Notes: a model not told the origin generated them from the letters alone. Shown: positions 48,463 to 57,745, numbered from the stretch's first letter. The stretch: DNA of 64,000 nucleotides from an uncultured Collinsella sp. (GCA_900542275.1 UQMW01000008.1:1-64000), one strand, 5' to 3'. Made by a program: numbers and translations.

Positions 48463-49279
48463 GGTCAATCACATCCAGGCAGGCTTCGATGGGAAGGCCG
48501 GCCGACTTGTCCTCCTGGTCGGCATTGCGCTCGATAAGCTCAGCCACCACACGCATGGCATCGGACGTCGCGCGCTGCAGACTCCAACCTGCCATAACGC
48601 GGCCGACGAGCACCGCCGAGAACGTGTCGCCCGTGCCCGGGAAATAGACCGGAATGAGCTCAAAGGGAATCATAAAGTACTCCCCCGCTACATGGTCGTA
48701 ACCGATAACCGCGTTCGTGCCATTGACCACGGCGCTCGTAATGACCACCGACTTGGCACCCAGCTCGCGCACGGCGTCCACAAGGGCGCGGCCCTCATCG
48801 GGCGTAATTTCCTCGGCAATAGGCCTATCGGCAAGCAGGCACGCCTCGGTATAGTTAGGCACCGCGTAGTCTGCGCACTCCAGAAGATGCCGCATAAGGC
48901 CAATCGTGGACTCGGGCACGCCCGCATAGAGCTTGCCGTTGTCGCCCATGATGGGGTCGACGAACACCTTGGTGCCCTTTTGCGCGCGGCGGTGGCAAAA
49001 GTCCGAGATGATGCGCGTCTCTTCCTCGGTCACGATAAAGCCGGTCGAGATGGCGTCGAACTCAAAGCCGAGCTCCTCCCAGATGGCAAGACTCTGACGC
49101 ACGTACTCCGTGGTGTCGTGGATGTAGAACTTGGGGTAGTTGAGCGTGTCGGAAACGAGCGCCGTCGGCAGGTTATGGATACGGTAGCCCATGTGCGACA
49201 GCACCGGCAGCATGGCGGAAAGCGCGACCTTGCCGTAACCGCACATATCGTTAATCAGCAGCAGCTGAGTGTTCTTCAT
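48455..49279 (-). CDS. Pyridoxamine kinase (PfkB/ThiD fold)
   Basis: Vitamin B6 salvage kinase phosphorylating pyridoxamine or pyridoxal. The N-terminus LLINDMCGYGKVALSAMLPVL, the central VDPIMGDNGKLYAG and the anion-hole/catalytic VYFPGTGDTFSAVLVG with the base Asp are family hallmarks. From the ATG at 49279 (GGGAG upstream) it has 274 residues. It is coupled to the small Cys-rich protein downstream. The preferred vitamer cannot be decided. Confidence 0.88.
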   Translation of the reverse strand: MKNTQLLLINDMCGYGKVALSAMLPVLSHMGYRIHNLPTALVSDTLNYPKFYIHDTTEYVRQSLAIWEELGFEFDAISTGFIVTEEETRIISDFCHRRAQKGTKVFVDPIMGDNGKLYAGVPESTIGLMRHLLECADYAVPNYTEACLLADRPIAEEITPDEGRALVDAVRELGAKSVVITSAVVNGTNAVIGYDHVAGEYFMIPFELIPVYFPGTGDTFSAVLVGRVMAGWSLQRATSDAMRVVAELIERNADQEDKSAGLPIEACLDVIDHE

Positions 49280-49461
49280 GAGGGTCTCCCTTGTTTCGGG
49301 CACAGCGCAGCAGCGCCACAGTGCGACTAAGTGTAGCGCAGGAGGCGTTGTGGGCGGAGGCGAGCGGTACGAAGGGCAAATTGTTGCGGAAAGGTTTCGG
49401 AAATGGGGGCTGTTTGCTCCATAGCGGCCTAGTTGATGCTACTCATATAGCGCCATTTCAA

Positions 49462-49615
49462 AACTATGTCTATTTACTACGTTTAACCGCCCGCCTCCAA
49501 CCACAACGAATTTCTCTCCAACAAAACAGCAGGTAGATAGCTTGCGTTTTTTCAGAAACAGCTGTTGTGGTCAGCGATGCTGGATTCATCGTAGTAATTA
49601 GGCATGGTTTTTGGC
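49462..49615. repeat. Family D element, diverged copy 1
   Basis: Shares blocks with the element at 59020 in the same order: CTATTTACTACGTTTA, ACGAATTTC, CAGGTAGATAG, TGGTCAGC and a weak reverse end CGTAGTAATTAGGC. The terminal repeats are eroded. It occupies part of the 560-base divergent spacer between the pyridoxamine kinase and MarR genes, in which I see no gene. Confidence 0.6.
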
Positions 49616-49702
49616 AAGGCCGCTTCGAAAGGCATCATCGCAGCCCAAAACGATACCTTTTCCTTCGTCCCCAAGGGATCAGATTGCCGCTTAGGAGCGT
49701 TT

Positions 49703-49746
49703 GCAGCATCGAGCGGTTACGGCGTTTGGTAAAACGCCGTAACTTA
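49703..49746. repeat. Family A tip hairpin alone (solo copy)
   Basis: GTTACGGCGTTT and AAACGCCGTAAC with the flank GCAGCATCGAGC match the tip hairpin of the family A copy at 8621 almost exactly, but the rest of the element is missing and no gene ends here. Confidence 0.75.
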
Positions 49747-49760
49747 ATAAGTTTGGTACC

Positions 49761-49823
49761 TTGACATTTATTTCTTGCACTCCTAAATTAGTTAGGCACA
49801 AAACAATTGCACTACCTAACTAA
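49761..49823 (+). promoter_or_regulatory. marR-exporter promoter and operator
   Basis: TTGACA (49761-49766) and TAAATT (49784-49789) are 17 bases apart. TTAGTTAGG (49788-49796) overlaps the -10 and pairs with CCTAACTAA (49815-49823), giving a pair of inverted half-sites typical of MarR autorepression. Confidence 0.75.
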
Positions 49824-49839
49824 AGAAAGGAGCGACACC

Positions 49840-50346
49840 ATGTGCGATGACCACATCGGCCTCTGCCCCCACACGCCGGGCGGCGACCCCCATGAACCCG
49901 CAGATGCGCCCGCGGCACAGTCCCAATCAGACGCGCTCGCCAAGCACATCCTAAACGGGCTGGGCTTCTGCGGCCACTTTCTGCACTTTCACGGCGGCGG
50001 CGCCTCGGGAAAGGCCCCCATCGTCTGCTTGCTCGCCAAGCAGCCAAACGGCGAGATGTCACAGCAGGAACTAGGCCTGCACTTTGATCTTAAGCCCGGT
50101 TCGCTTTCCGAGATTCTCTCCAAGATCGAATGCGCCGGCCTTATCGAGCGCAGCCGCAATCCCAAAGACCGGCGGCAGTTCACCATTCGCCTGACCGAAG
50201 CGGGATGGGAAAAGGCCCACGTAGAGCAGGCGGCCCGCATTCGCTTTAGAGAGCAGGCCTTTAGCGCGCTCACCCACGACGAGCGCGAGGACCTCGCCGA
50301 AATGCTCGATAAAATCCGCGTAACCTGGGAGGAACTGGATGATTAA
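49840..50346 (+). CDS. MarR-family transcriptional regulator
   Basis: Repressor of 168 residues. An N-terminal His/Pro/Ala-rich segment of about 35 residues precedes the winged helix (MSQQELGLHFDLKPGSLSEILSKIECAGLIERSRNPKDRRQ; recognition helix and beta wing at about 75-115). AAAGGAG precedes the ATG at 49840. The stop codon overlaps the start of the first ABC gene by 8 bases, so it is the first cistron of an autoregulated exporter operon. Confidence 0.9.
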   Translation: MCDDHIGLCPHTPGGDPHEPADAPAAQSQSDALAKHILNGLGFCGHFLHFHGGGASGKAPIVCLLAKQPNGEMSQQELGLHFDLKPGSLSEILSKIECAGLIERSRNPKDRRQFTIRLTEAGWEKAHVEQAARIRFREQAFSALTHDEREDLAEMLDKIRVTWEELDD

Positions 50347-52183
50347 AACCCTCATGGGAAGCATCCGCGACTATATGAAAGTCACTGTTGCCACGCCGCT
50401 GCTCGTGCTTGGCGAGGTGCTCTGCGAGATGCTGATTCCATTTATCACCGCCAACCTGATCGACGCCATCAAAGACGGCGCCACCGTAGCCGAGATGCTT
50501 CCCACCGCAGGCTTTTTGGTGCTCATCGCGCTGACGTCGCTTGCTTTTGGCGCCGCGGCTGGTGTCACCTGCAGCCATGCGAGCTGCGGATTCGCCAAGA
50601 ACCTGCGTCACGACCTGTTCTACAAGATCCAGACGTTCAGCTTTGCCAACATCGATGAGTTCTCGAGCTCCTCGCTCGTCACGCGCCTGACCACCGATAT
50701 CAACAACGTGCAGCAGGCCTTTATGATGATCATCCGTATCGCCGTGCGCGCGCCGCTGGTATTGATCTTCGCCTTTACCATGGCGTTTATCATGGGCGGC
50801 AGCGTCGCCATGGTCTACCTGGTCATCATTCCGCTGCTGGGCTTTGGACTGTTCTTTATCATCTTTAAGGTGCGCCCCATCTTCTCGCGCGTGTTCCACA
50901 AGTACGATGCCCTTAACGAGTCCGTCGAGGAAAACGTCACCGGCATGCGCGTGGTCAAGAGCTATGTGCGCGAAGACTTTGAGAAGGAGAAGTTCGCGAC
51001 CGCCGCGCGCGACGTCCAGATGGACTTCACCCGCGCCGAGAAGCTGCTCGCCTTTAACAACCCCATGATGAACATCTGCGTCAACGGCGCGTTTGTCGTC
51101 ATCATCTACCTAGGCTCCAAGCTCATCATCACGAGCCAGGGCACGCTGTTCGACGTGGGCCAGCTCTCCTCGACCTTTACCTATGGTTTCCAGATTCTCA
51201 TGAGCCTGATGCAGCTGTCGATGATCTTTGTCATGGTGACCATGGCCGTCGAATCGGCACACCGCATTGCCGAGGTGCTGGCCGCCGAGCCCACGATCGC
51301 CAATCCCGCCGAGCCCGTGCTCGAGGTTGCCGACGGTTCCATCGACTTTGACCACGTGAGCTTTAAGTATTCCGCGCATGCGAAACGCCAGGCGCTCGAC
51401 GATATCGACCTGCACATTACGAGCGGCGAGACCATCGGCATCATCGGCGGCACCGGCTCGGCCAAGTCCACGCTCGTTAACCTCATCGCCCGCCTGTACG
51501 ACACCACCGAAGGCGCTGTGCGCGTGGGCGGCGTGGACGTGCGCGACTACGACCTGGACGCGCTGCGTCACCAGGTCGCCATGGTGCTGCAGAAAAACGT
51601 GCTGTTTAGCGGCACCATCGCCGAGAACCTGCGTTGGGGCGACCCGAACGCCACCGACGAGGAAGTCCGCGAGGCAGCGCATCTGGCCTGCGCCGACGAG
51701 TTTGTCGACGGTTTCCCCAAGGGCTACGACACCTGGATCGAACAGGGCGGCTCTAATGTTTCGGGCGGTCAGAAGCAGCGCCTGTGCATTGCACGCGCCC
51801 TGCTGCGTCGCCCCAAGATCTTGATCCTGGACGACTCCACCAGCGCCGTCGACACCAAGACCGACGCAAAGATCCGCGCAGGACTGGCAAGCTATCTGCC
51901 CAACACGACCAAGCTCATCATCGCCCAGCGCATCAGCTCCGTGCAGGACGCAGACCGCATCATCGTCATGGAGGGCGGCCGTATCGCGCAGATCGGCACC
52001 CATGACGAGCTGCTTAAGACGAGCGAGATCTACCGCGAGACCTTTACCTCGCAAAACAAGATGTCTGCCGAAGGTACGCAAGACGCCGACGACGTCTCTG
52101 GCGACGCGAACACGGCGGCAGACAACACCGACATGACCGCAACGCAAGCTCAGACCCAGGAAGGAGGCGAGGCCCATGAGTAA
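50339..52183 (+). CDS. Heterodimeric ABC exporter, half-transporter with degenerate ATP site
   Basis: Six-helix exporter domain (about residues 15-320) fused to an ATPase. Walker A is GGTGSAKST, with Ala replacing the last P-loop Gly; Walker B ends LILDDSTSA, with Asp replacing the catalytic Glu; and the switch His is Gln in IIAQRISS. The signature NVSGGQKQR is intact. These are the marks of the non-hydrolysing site in BmrCD/TM287-288-type exporters. The length is 614 residues, with an acidic, Thr/Asp-rich tail. It overlaps the partner gene by 8 bases. Confidence 0.92.
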   Translation: MIKTLMGSIRDYMKVTVATPLLVLGEVLCEMLIPFITANLIDAIKDGATVAEMLPTAGFLVLIALTSLAFGAAAGVTCSHASCGFAKNLRHDLFYKIQTFSFANIDEFSSSSLVTRLTTDINNVQQAFMMIIRIAVRAPLVLIFAFTMAFIMGGSVAMVYLVIIPLLGFGLFFIIFKVRPIFSRVFHKYDALNESVEENVTGMRVVKSYVREDFEKEKFATAARDVQMDFTRAEKLLAFNNPMMNICVNGAFVVIIYLGSKLIITSQGTLFDVGQLSSTFTYGFQILMSLMQLSMIFVMVTMAVESAHRIAEVLAAEPTIANPAEPVLEVADGSIDFDHVSFKYSAHAKRQALDDIDLHITSGETIGIIGGTGSAKSTLVNLIARLYDTTEGAVRVGGVDVRDYDLDALRHQVAMVLQKNVLFSGTIAENLRWGDPNATDEEVREAAHLACADEFVDGFPKGYDTWIEQGGSNVSGGQKQRLCIARALLRRPKILILDDSTSAVDTKTDAKIRAGLASYLPNTTKLIIAQRISSVQDADRIIVMEGGRIAQIGTHDELLKTSEIYRETFTSQNKMSAEGTQDADDVSGDANTAADNTDMTATQAQTQEGGEAHE

Positions 52184-54095
52184 GGCAACGACCGCCGAGC
52201 GCGCGCTCAACCGCAAGGGCGGCACCATGTCGCGCCTCATCAAGACGCTCTTTGGCTTCTATCCCGTGCTTTTGCCCCTTGTCGTCGCCGGCGTGGTGCT
52301 CTGCGCCATCATCAACTCCATCGGCGCGACCTTCCTGCAGAGCGCCCTGCAGATTATTAGCGAATCGTGGCAGTCGGGCGATTGGGAAGCCGCACAGCCC
52401 AAGATTCTGCAGCTCGTGACCACCCTCGCCTGCATCTACGGCGTCGGTGTCCTGTCCTCGCTCTTCTGGAACCGCGCCATGGCTATCGTCACGCAGGGCT
52501 CGCTCGAGAAGCTGCGCGAGATGATGTTCAACCGCATGCAGGACCTACCGATCCGCTACTTCGACACGCACCAGCGCGGCGATATCATGAGCCACTACAC
52601 CAACGACATCGATACGCTGCGCCAGATGATCAGTCAGTCGCTGCCCAACCTGCTCATGACGATCATCATCATTGTCACGGTGTTCTTTATCATGCTGTAC
52701 TACAGCGTGTGGATGTGCCTGGTCATCATCGCCGGCGTCGCCTTTATGACCTTTATGACCAAGCTGCTCGGCTCCAATTCCGCGCGTTTCTTCATTGCGC
52801 AGCAGACCGAGCTCGGCGTGGTCGAGGGCCATATCGAGGAGGTCATGAACGGCCAGAAGGTCGTCAAGGCGTTCTGCCACGAGTCTGCCGCCGAGGCCGA
52901 TTTTGACGAGCGCAACGAGAAGCTCTTCGAGGTCTCGCAAAAGGCCAACATGTACGCCAACATCCTCATGCCCATCCTTATGAACCTGGGCAACCTGCTC
53001 TACGTGCTGGTGGCCCTTGCCGGCGGCATTTTCCTGGCACTGGGCGTGCCCAACCTGAGCATCTCGGGCATGGCGCTGTCCATCGCCGTCGTGGTGCCGC
53101 TCCTCAACATGACCAAGCAGTTCTGCGGACAGATCGGCCAGATCTCGCAGCAGATCAACGCCGTGGTCATGGGCCTCGCCGGCGCCGACCGCATCTTTGA
53201 GCTCATCGACGAGAAGCCCGAGGCCGACGAAGGCTACGTGACGCTCGTCAACGCACAGGTGAACCCCGAGACTTGGGAGTTCGAGGAGGCTGACCACCAC
53301 ACCGGCATGTGGGCATGGAAACATCCGCACCGCGCAACCGGCGAGATCGAGTACGTACCGCTGCGCGGCGACCTGGTCATGGACAACGTCGACTTTGGCT
53401 ACACGCCCGACCACGAGGTGCTGCACGGCGTGTCCGTGTTTGCCAAGCCGGGCCAGAAGGTCGCGTTTGTCGGCGCCACCGGTGCCGGCAAGACGACCAT
53501 CACCAACCTCATCAACCGCTTCTACGACATCGCCGACGGCAAGATCCGCTACGACGGCATCAACGTCAACAAGATCCGCAAGGCCGACCTGCGCCGAAGC
53601 CTGGGCGTCGTGCTGCAGGACGTGAACCTGTTCACCGGCACCGTGATGGATAACATCCGCTACGGCAACCTGGATGCGACCGACGAGGAGTGCATCGCGG
53701 CGGCCAAGCTCGCGGGCGCGGACGACTTTATCACCCGCCTGCCCGACGGCTATGACACCATGCTCACCGGCAACGGCGCCCAGCTGTCGCAGGGCCAGCG
53801 CCAGCTGATCTCGATCGCCCGCGCTGCCGTCGCCGATCCGCCGGCAATGATTCTGGACGAGGCAACGAGCTCCATCGACACCCGCACCGAGGCTATCGTG
53901 CAGGCGGGCATGGATAAACTCATGGAGGGCCGCACGACGTTTGTCATCGCGCACCGCCTGTCCACCGTGCGCAACTCCGACGCGATCATCTGCCTGGACC
54001 ACGGCCGCATCATCGAGCGCGGTAATCACGACGAGCTGATCGCCAAGCGCGGATACTACTATCAGCTCTATACCGGAGCGTTTGAGCTCGAGTAG
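52176..54095 (+). CDS. Heterodimeric ABC exporter, half-transporter with active ATP site
   Basis: Partner of the preceding protein, 639 residues. Walker A is GATGAGKTT, Walker B AMILDEATSSID with the catalytic Glu, and the switch His is in VIAHRLST, all intact. Its own signature is altered to LSQGQ, which would face the degenerate site of the partner. About 50 extra residues (TrpGlu-rich, near 355-400) lie between the membrane and ATPase domains, as in TM288-like proteins. MarR linkage suggests export of a toxic compound or lipid. Confidence 0.93.
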   Translation: MSKATTAERALNRKGGTMSRLIKTLFGFYPVLLPLVVAGVVLCAIINSIGATFLQSALQIISESWQSGDWEAAQPKILQLVTTLACIYGVGVLSSLFWNRAMAIVTQGSLEKLREMMFNRMQDLPIRYFDTHQRGDIMSHYTNDIDTLRQMISQSLPNLLMTIIIIVTVFFIMLYYSVWMCLVIIAGVAFMTFMTKLLGSNSARFFIAQQTELGVVEGHIEEVMNGQKVVKAFCHESAAEADFDERNEKLFEVSQKANMYANILMPILMNLGNLLYVLVALAGGIFLALGVPNLSISGMALSIAVVVPLLNMTKQFCGQIGQISQQINAVVMGLAGADRIFELIDEKPEADEGYVTLVNAQVNPETWEFEEADHHTGMWAWKHPHRATGEIEYVPLRGDLVMDNVDFGYTPDHEVLHGVSVFAKPGQKVAFVGATGAGKTTITNLINRFYDIADGKIRYDGINVNKIRKADLRRSLGVVLQDVNLFTGTVMDNIRYGNLDATDEECIAAAKLAGADDFITRLPDGYDTMLTGNGAQLSQGQRQLISIARAAVADPPAMILDEATSSIDTRTEAIVQAGMDKLMEGRTTFVIAHRLSTVRNSDAIICLDHGRIIERGNHDELIAKRGYYYQLYTGAFELE

Positions 54096-54259
54096 GTAGG
54101 TTTGTTCCACGGAGGCTCCCAGGCGGGCCGGGGTGTAACCTCCGTGCTCAAACATTCTCGCTTCGCTGCGAAACTGCGCGCGGAGGAAATACACCGCCGT
54201 CCACGGGGCACCCTCCTACGCGTGATCAGCCCGTCGTTTAAAACGGAATAAAGGTTAGT
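54096..54259. other. Gene-free spacer after the exporter
   Basis: About 160 bases with no frame I can support. CGGAGG/CCTCCG pairs occur several times (54113, 54145, 54182), so it may be a structured 3' end or a remnant. Confidence 0.4.
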
Positions 54260-54293
54260 GAGGCCCTGGCCATTTGGCCAGGGCCTCGTTTTG
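54260..54293 (+). terminator. Terminator of the exporter operon
   Basis: GAGGCCCTGGCCA and TGGCCAGGGCCTC are perfect 13-bp arms with a TT loop, followed by GTTTTG on the plus strand. Confidence 0.88.
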
Positions 54294-54297
54294 TAAG

Positions 54298-54375
54298 GAT
54301 GATTTTTCTGGGACGGGGATTTAATAATCATTCGGTACACAATGATTATTAAATCCCCGTCCCAGAAAAATCATC
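54298..54375. repeat. Perfect 35-bp inverted repeat with 8-base loop
   Basis: Left arm 54298-54332 (beginning GATGATTTTTCTGGGACGGG) is perfectly complementary to right arm 54341-54375 around CGGTACAC. Its CTGGGACGGGG part recurs at 58980. It lies directly after the exporter terminator and 54 bases before the convergent LysR gene. Confidence 0.95.
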
Positions 54376-54428
54376 TTCGAAGTAGCTAAAAAAGCCCCGT
54401 CCCAAAAAGACTACCCGCGCCAAATGAG

Positions 54429-55307
54429 CTAGTTGAGGAGTTGGGCCATGGCGTTGACGAATTTTTGTACTTGGAGGGTGGGCTCGAGCGGGTAGTGCAA
54501 GAAGACCGGCACCTCGCGGCCGCATAGGAACGGTACGCCCACAAAGGCCGGGTGCACACCCGACCACGCTCCGCAGGTGAGCACCGCATCGCCCTTTTCC
54601 TCCGCCTCGTTAAAGAGAGCAAAGTCGAAGCTGTCCACGTCGATCACGTCCACGCCGCCGTCGGCCAAAAGGTCGATGCGCAGGCTGTCCATGGCGTCAT
54701 TGCCGTGCCGAAGTACGCGCAGGCGCATGCCCTCCAGGTCGGCAACCGTGATGCGCGTCTTGCGCGCGAGCCGGCTTGTGCGGGGCACATCAATATAAAA
54801 CGGCACGGTAACGATGCGGAGCTTTTGGCAGGCGTCACCCCAGCGCGGGGTCGAAAAACTCGACTGCACTACATCCACCTCGCGCCCCAAGCTGCACATG
54901 ACGGATTCACGCTCGTCATAGAGATCGTTCACCGGCACGATCTCGAAGCGCAGCGATGGCTCCAGCTCGTGCACGCCCGTCCACATCGACAGTGTCTGGC
55001 GCCCCGGGCACATCATCGATACGCCCAGGCGCACCGCACCGCCATCGCCCGCCGCGCGCCGGGCACGACGCAGTGCGTCCTCAGACTGGCGCATGATCGA
55101 GCGCGCGTCGTCCACCAGTAGCGCACCAGCCGGCGTCACCTTGACGCCCGAATGCGAGCGCTCGAACAGCGTGATGCCGAACTCGGCCTCGAACCCCGAC
55201 ACCTGTTTGACGAGCGCCGGGGTCGACACCCGCAGTTTTGCCGCCGCGCGCGAGAAGCTTCCCAGCTCCGCGGCGGCCGTTATGGCCTCGAGTCGTCGAT
55301 CGTACAC
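54429..55307 (-). CDS. LysR-family transcriptional regulator
   Basis: Winged-helix regulator of 292 residues. The HTH is in residues 1-60 (ITAAAELGSFSRAAAKLRVSTPALVKQV), then a linker and effector-binding domain beginning AVRLGVSMMCPG. I chose the GTG at 55307 because GGGAG lies 8 bases upstream; an upstream GTG at 55340 is an alternative. It is divergent from the SDR/MFS/oxidoreductase operon and so its likely regulator. Confidence 0.88.
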   Translation of the reverse strand: MYDRRLEAITAAAELGSFSRAAAKLRVSTPALVKQVSGFEAEFGITLFERSHSGVKVTPAGALLVDDARSIMRQSEDALRRARRAAGDGGAVRLGVSMMCPGRQTLSMWTGVHELEPSLRFEIVPVNDLYDERESVMCSLGREVDVVQSSFSTPRWGDACQKLRIVTVPFYIDVPRTSRLARKTRITVADLEGMRLRVLRHGNDAMDSLRIDLLADGGVDVIDVDSFDFALFNEAEEKGDAVLTCGAWSGVHPAFVGVPFLCGREVPVFLHYPLEPTLQVQKFVNAMAQLLN

Positions 55308-55540
55308 GTCAATCTCCCGTTTTCGCACGCGCGGGCCCACAGCACCGCAGGGGGTCGTTTTCGCAGGTCACGAGCTCAATTGAGAACAAACCTCAATGTA
55401 CAGTGTAAACCTACGGTTAACGCCATTCTAACAAATATGCAATTCACCTGCGCGAACGCTAAGCATACGATAACCAGCGAAAACCACGTGGGTCGGTTAA
55501 TGGGAGCGACCCACCGGGAGACATAAGAAGGGAAGTTCCT
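55308..55540. promoter_or_regulatory. Divergent control region of the SDR operon
   Basis: CTCAATTGAG is a perfect palindrome near 55374-55383, and TTGAG-N7-CTCAA overlaps it (55379-55395), a LysR-type T-N11-A arrangement. A leader stem GTGGGTCG (55488-55495)/CGACCCAC (55507-55514) lies 26 bases before the SDR start, close to its ribosome site GAAGGGAAG. Roles inferred from position. Confidence 0.45.
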
Positions 55541-56422
55541 ATGAGCAATTGGCTTAAGCTCGAGGGCGATGTCTGCGCCGTTACCGGCGCACTCGGCGGC
55601 ATGGGCGTCGAGATTTGCCGCGAGTTCGCCCGCAACGGCGCCAACGTCGTCCTGCTCGACCTAGACGAGGAAAAGGTCAAGGCCGCAGCCGCCGACCTCG
55701 CCGCCGAGTTTGGCATCCACGCCGAGGGCTACAAGATGAACGCCTGCAACGAGGGCGAGGTTCAGGCCGCCGTCGACGCCACCATCGCCGACTTCGGCCG
55801 CGTCGACGTCCTCGTCAACACCGCCGGCATCCTGCGCTTCGCAGCCATGGAGGACCTGCCGTTGAGTGACTGGAACGACGTCATCAACGTCAACCTCACC
55901 GGTTACTTCATCACCTCGCAGCGCTTTGGTCGCGAGATGATCAAGGCCGGGAAGGGCCGCCTGGTGCACATCTCGACCGTCGCCAGCCACTCCCCCGAGA
56001 CGTTCTCGGGCGTGTACAGCTCCACCAAGGCCGGCGTCAACATGATGTCCAAGATGCTAGCCGCCGAGTGGGGTCCCTACGGCGTCCGCTCCAACTGCGT
56101 CGAGCCCTGCTTTGTCAAGACCCCCATGTCGGCGAGCTTTTACGCCGACCCCGAGGTCGAAAAGAGCCGCAGCCGCCTGATTGCCACGCGCCGCATCGGC
56201 GAGGTCAGCGATATCGCCAACGCCGTCATGTTCCTGGCGTCCAAGCGCTCGGACTTTACCACCGGTGACGCCATCAAGGTCGATGGAGGCTTCTCCAATA
56301 TGATGGGCGACCTCACCGCCAAGCCCGGCGGCCGTCGAGCCTTTGCCGACAACTACCTCAAGAACAAGGGCGTCGAGCTTTGGTCCGACGAGTCCGGCGT
56401 CGCAAAGCCGACTGACCAGTAA
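55541..56422 (+). CDS. Short-chain dehydrogenase/reductase
   Basis: NAD(P)-dependent oxidoreductase of the classical SDR type, 293 residues. The cofactor motif is TGALGGMG, the Asp in VLLDLDEE suggests NAD preference, NTAG is present, and the catalytic Ser-Tyr-Lys are in HISTVAS and VYSSTKAG. A C-terminal extension of about 35 residues follows the usual DGGF end. First gene of a three-gene cluster with an MFS permease and a Gfo/Idh/MocA oxidoreductase, suggesting catabolism of a polyol, sugar acid or similar. Confidence 0.9.
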   Translation: MSNWLKLEGDVCAVTGALGGMGVEICREFARNGANVVLLDLDEEKVKAAAADLAAEFGIHAEGYKMNACNEGEVQAAVDATIADFGRVDVLVNTAGILRFAAMEDLPLSDWNDVINVNLTGYFITSQRFGREMIKAGKGRLVHISTVASHSPETFSGVYSSTKAGVNMMSKMLAAEWGPYGVRSNCVEPCFVKTPMSASFYADPEVEKSRSRLIATRRIGEVSDIANAVMFLASKRSDFTTGDAIKVDGGFSNMMGDLTAKPGGRRAFADNYLKNKGVELWSDESGVAKPTDQ

Positions 56423-56488
56423 ACCAGCCTGACAGGGAGGCCCCGCGGACACGACCGCTCCTCCCCCGTATCGATTAGAAAGAGTCCA

Positions 56489-57745
56489 ATGGCTTCCACC
56501 AACTCCAACAAGGGTCGCGCCGTCGTGCTTTCCGCCGCGTGCGTCACCATGTTCTTCATCAGCTCCATCGCTCTGTATTCCGTCGTGAGCAAGAACCTGC
56601 TCGCCGTCTACCCCGAGTGGTCCAGCGCCCTTACCTGGGCCTTCCCGGTCTTTCAGACCATCATGGCCGTGACGGGCATCTTCGCCGGCCGCATCTCCGA
56701 TAAGATCGGCCCGCGCAACGTCGTGATCGCTGCCGCCGTGTGCTACGGCGTGGGCTGGTTCATGTCCGGCACCGTCACCGAGCCGTGGCAGTTCTACCTG
56801 TGGTTCTCGCTCGTCGCCGCCATCGGCAACGGCCTGGGCTACAACCCCGCGCTCACCACCGGCCAAAAGTGGTTCATCGACAAAAAGGGCCTCGCCTCCG
56901 GCATCACCCTGGCCGCTTCGACCGCCGGCCCCGCCGTGCTGTCCCCGGTGCTCGCCTCGCTGCTCATCCCGAGCCTTGGCATCTTTGGCGCCCTCAAGGC
57001 ACTCGGCGTCATCTTCTTTGTGATGATCGCTGCCTCCGCCCTGTTCCTGAAGGCCCCCGAGGCCGGCTGGCTGCCCGAGGGCTTCGAGGCCCCCAAGGGC
57101 GGTGCGCACGCCGGCACCTTCGGCGACCTCACCCCAGGCGAGATGGTCAAGACCCCGCGCTTCTGGGTCCTCATCGTCACCTTCGCCTTTGCCGCCACCG
57201 CGGGCACCCTGCTCGTGGGCAAGGTTGCCTCCATCGCCGCCGTCCAGCTCTTCGCCGACCCCACGAGCGCCGCGGCCGTCGCCCTCGGCGGCGTGGTCGT
57301 CTCCGTCAACACCTGCGCCAACCTGGTTGGCCGTCTGTCCTTTGGCCAGATCATCGACAAGCTCGGCGCCTATAAGTCGCTGCTCATCAGCCTTGTCGTC
57401 ACCATCGTCGCGCTCGTCATCATGTCGATGAGCTTTACGCAGAGCATGTTCTTTGTGGCACTCGCCCTGCTCGGCTTTAGCTTTGGCGCTCTGCTCGTCA
57501 TCTACCCGCCGCTCACCGGTGGCGCCTTTGGCACCAGCAACATCGGCGTCAACTACGGCATCATGTTCTTGGGCTACGCTGCTTCTACCTGGATCAGCCA
57601 GCCCATCACCGCCGTGCTGTATCACGCCGAGGCCGGCAGCGCTGCCTACCAGCAGTCCTTCTACGGCGCCATCGTGATCGCCGCCATCGCCGTCGTGCTC
57701 ACCGTCTACATGATGGTCTCCGACAGCAAGAAGAAGTCCGCCTAG
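56489..57745 (+). CDS. MFS transporter, oxalate/formate-antiporter-like (OFA) family
   Basis: Twelve-helix permease of 418 residues. GIFAGRISDKIGPRNV is the A-motif; NGLGYNPALTTGQKWFIDKKGLASGITLAAS is the OFA-type helix 4-5 region, and the C-terminal half has LVGRLSFGQIIDKLGAYKSLL. OFA members carry organic acids. It lies 66 bases after the SDR gene and should import the substrate of the neighbouring oxidoreductases; the actual substrate is unknown. Confidence 0.88.
   Translation: MASTNSNKGRAVVLSAACVTMFFISSIALYSVVSKNLLAVYPEWSSALTWAFPVFQTIMAVTGIFAGRISDKIGPRNVVIAAAVCYGVGWFMSGTVTEPWQFYLWFSLVAAIGNGLGYNPALTTGQKWFIDKKGLASGITLAASTAGPAVLSPVLASLLIPSLGIFGALKALGVIFFVMIAASALFLKAPEAGWLPEGFEAPKGGAHAGTFGDLTPGEMVKTPRFWVLIVTFAFAATAGTLLVGKVASIAAVQLFADPTSAAAVALGGVVVSVNTCANLVGRLSFGQIIDKLGAYKSLLISLVVTIVALVIMSMSFTQSMFFVALALLGFSFGALLVIYPPLTGGAFGTSNIGVNYGIMFLGYAASTWISQPITAVLYHAEAGSAAYQQSFYGAIVIAAIAVVLTVYMMVSDSKKKSA

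Noticed and set aside
52545..54194. A 549-codon minus-strand frame antisense to the second ABC half-transporter
   Set aside because: Shadow frame; the ABC protein has all motifs in the sense frame.
56057..57625. A 522-codon minus-strand frame antisense to the SDR and MFS genes
   Set aside because: Gly/Asp/Glu-rich shadow spanning two real genes.
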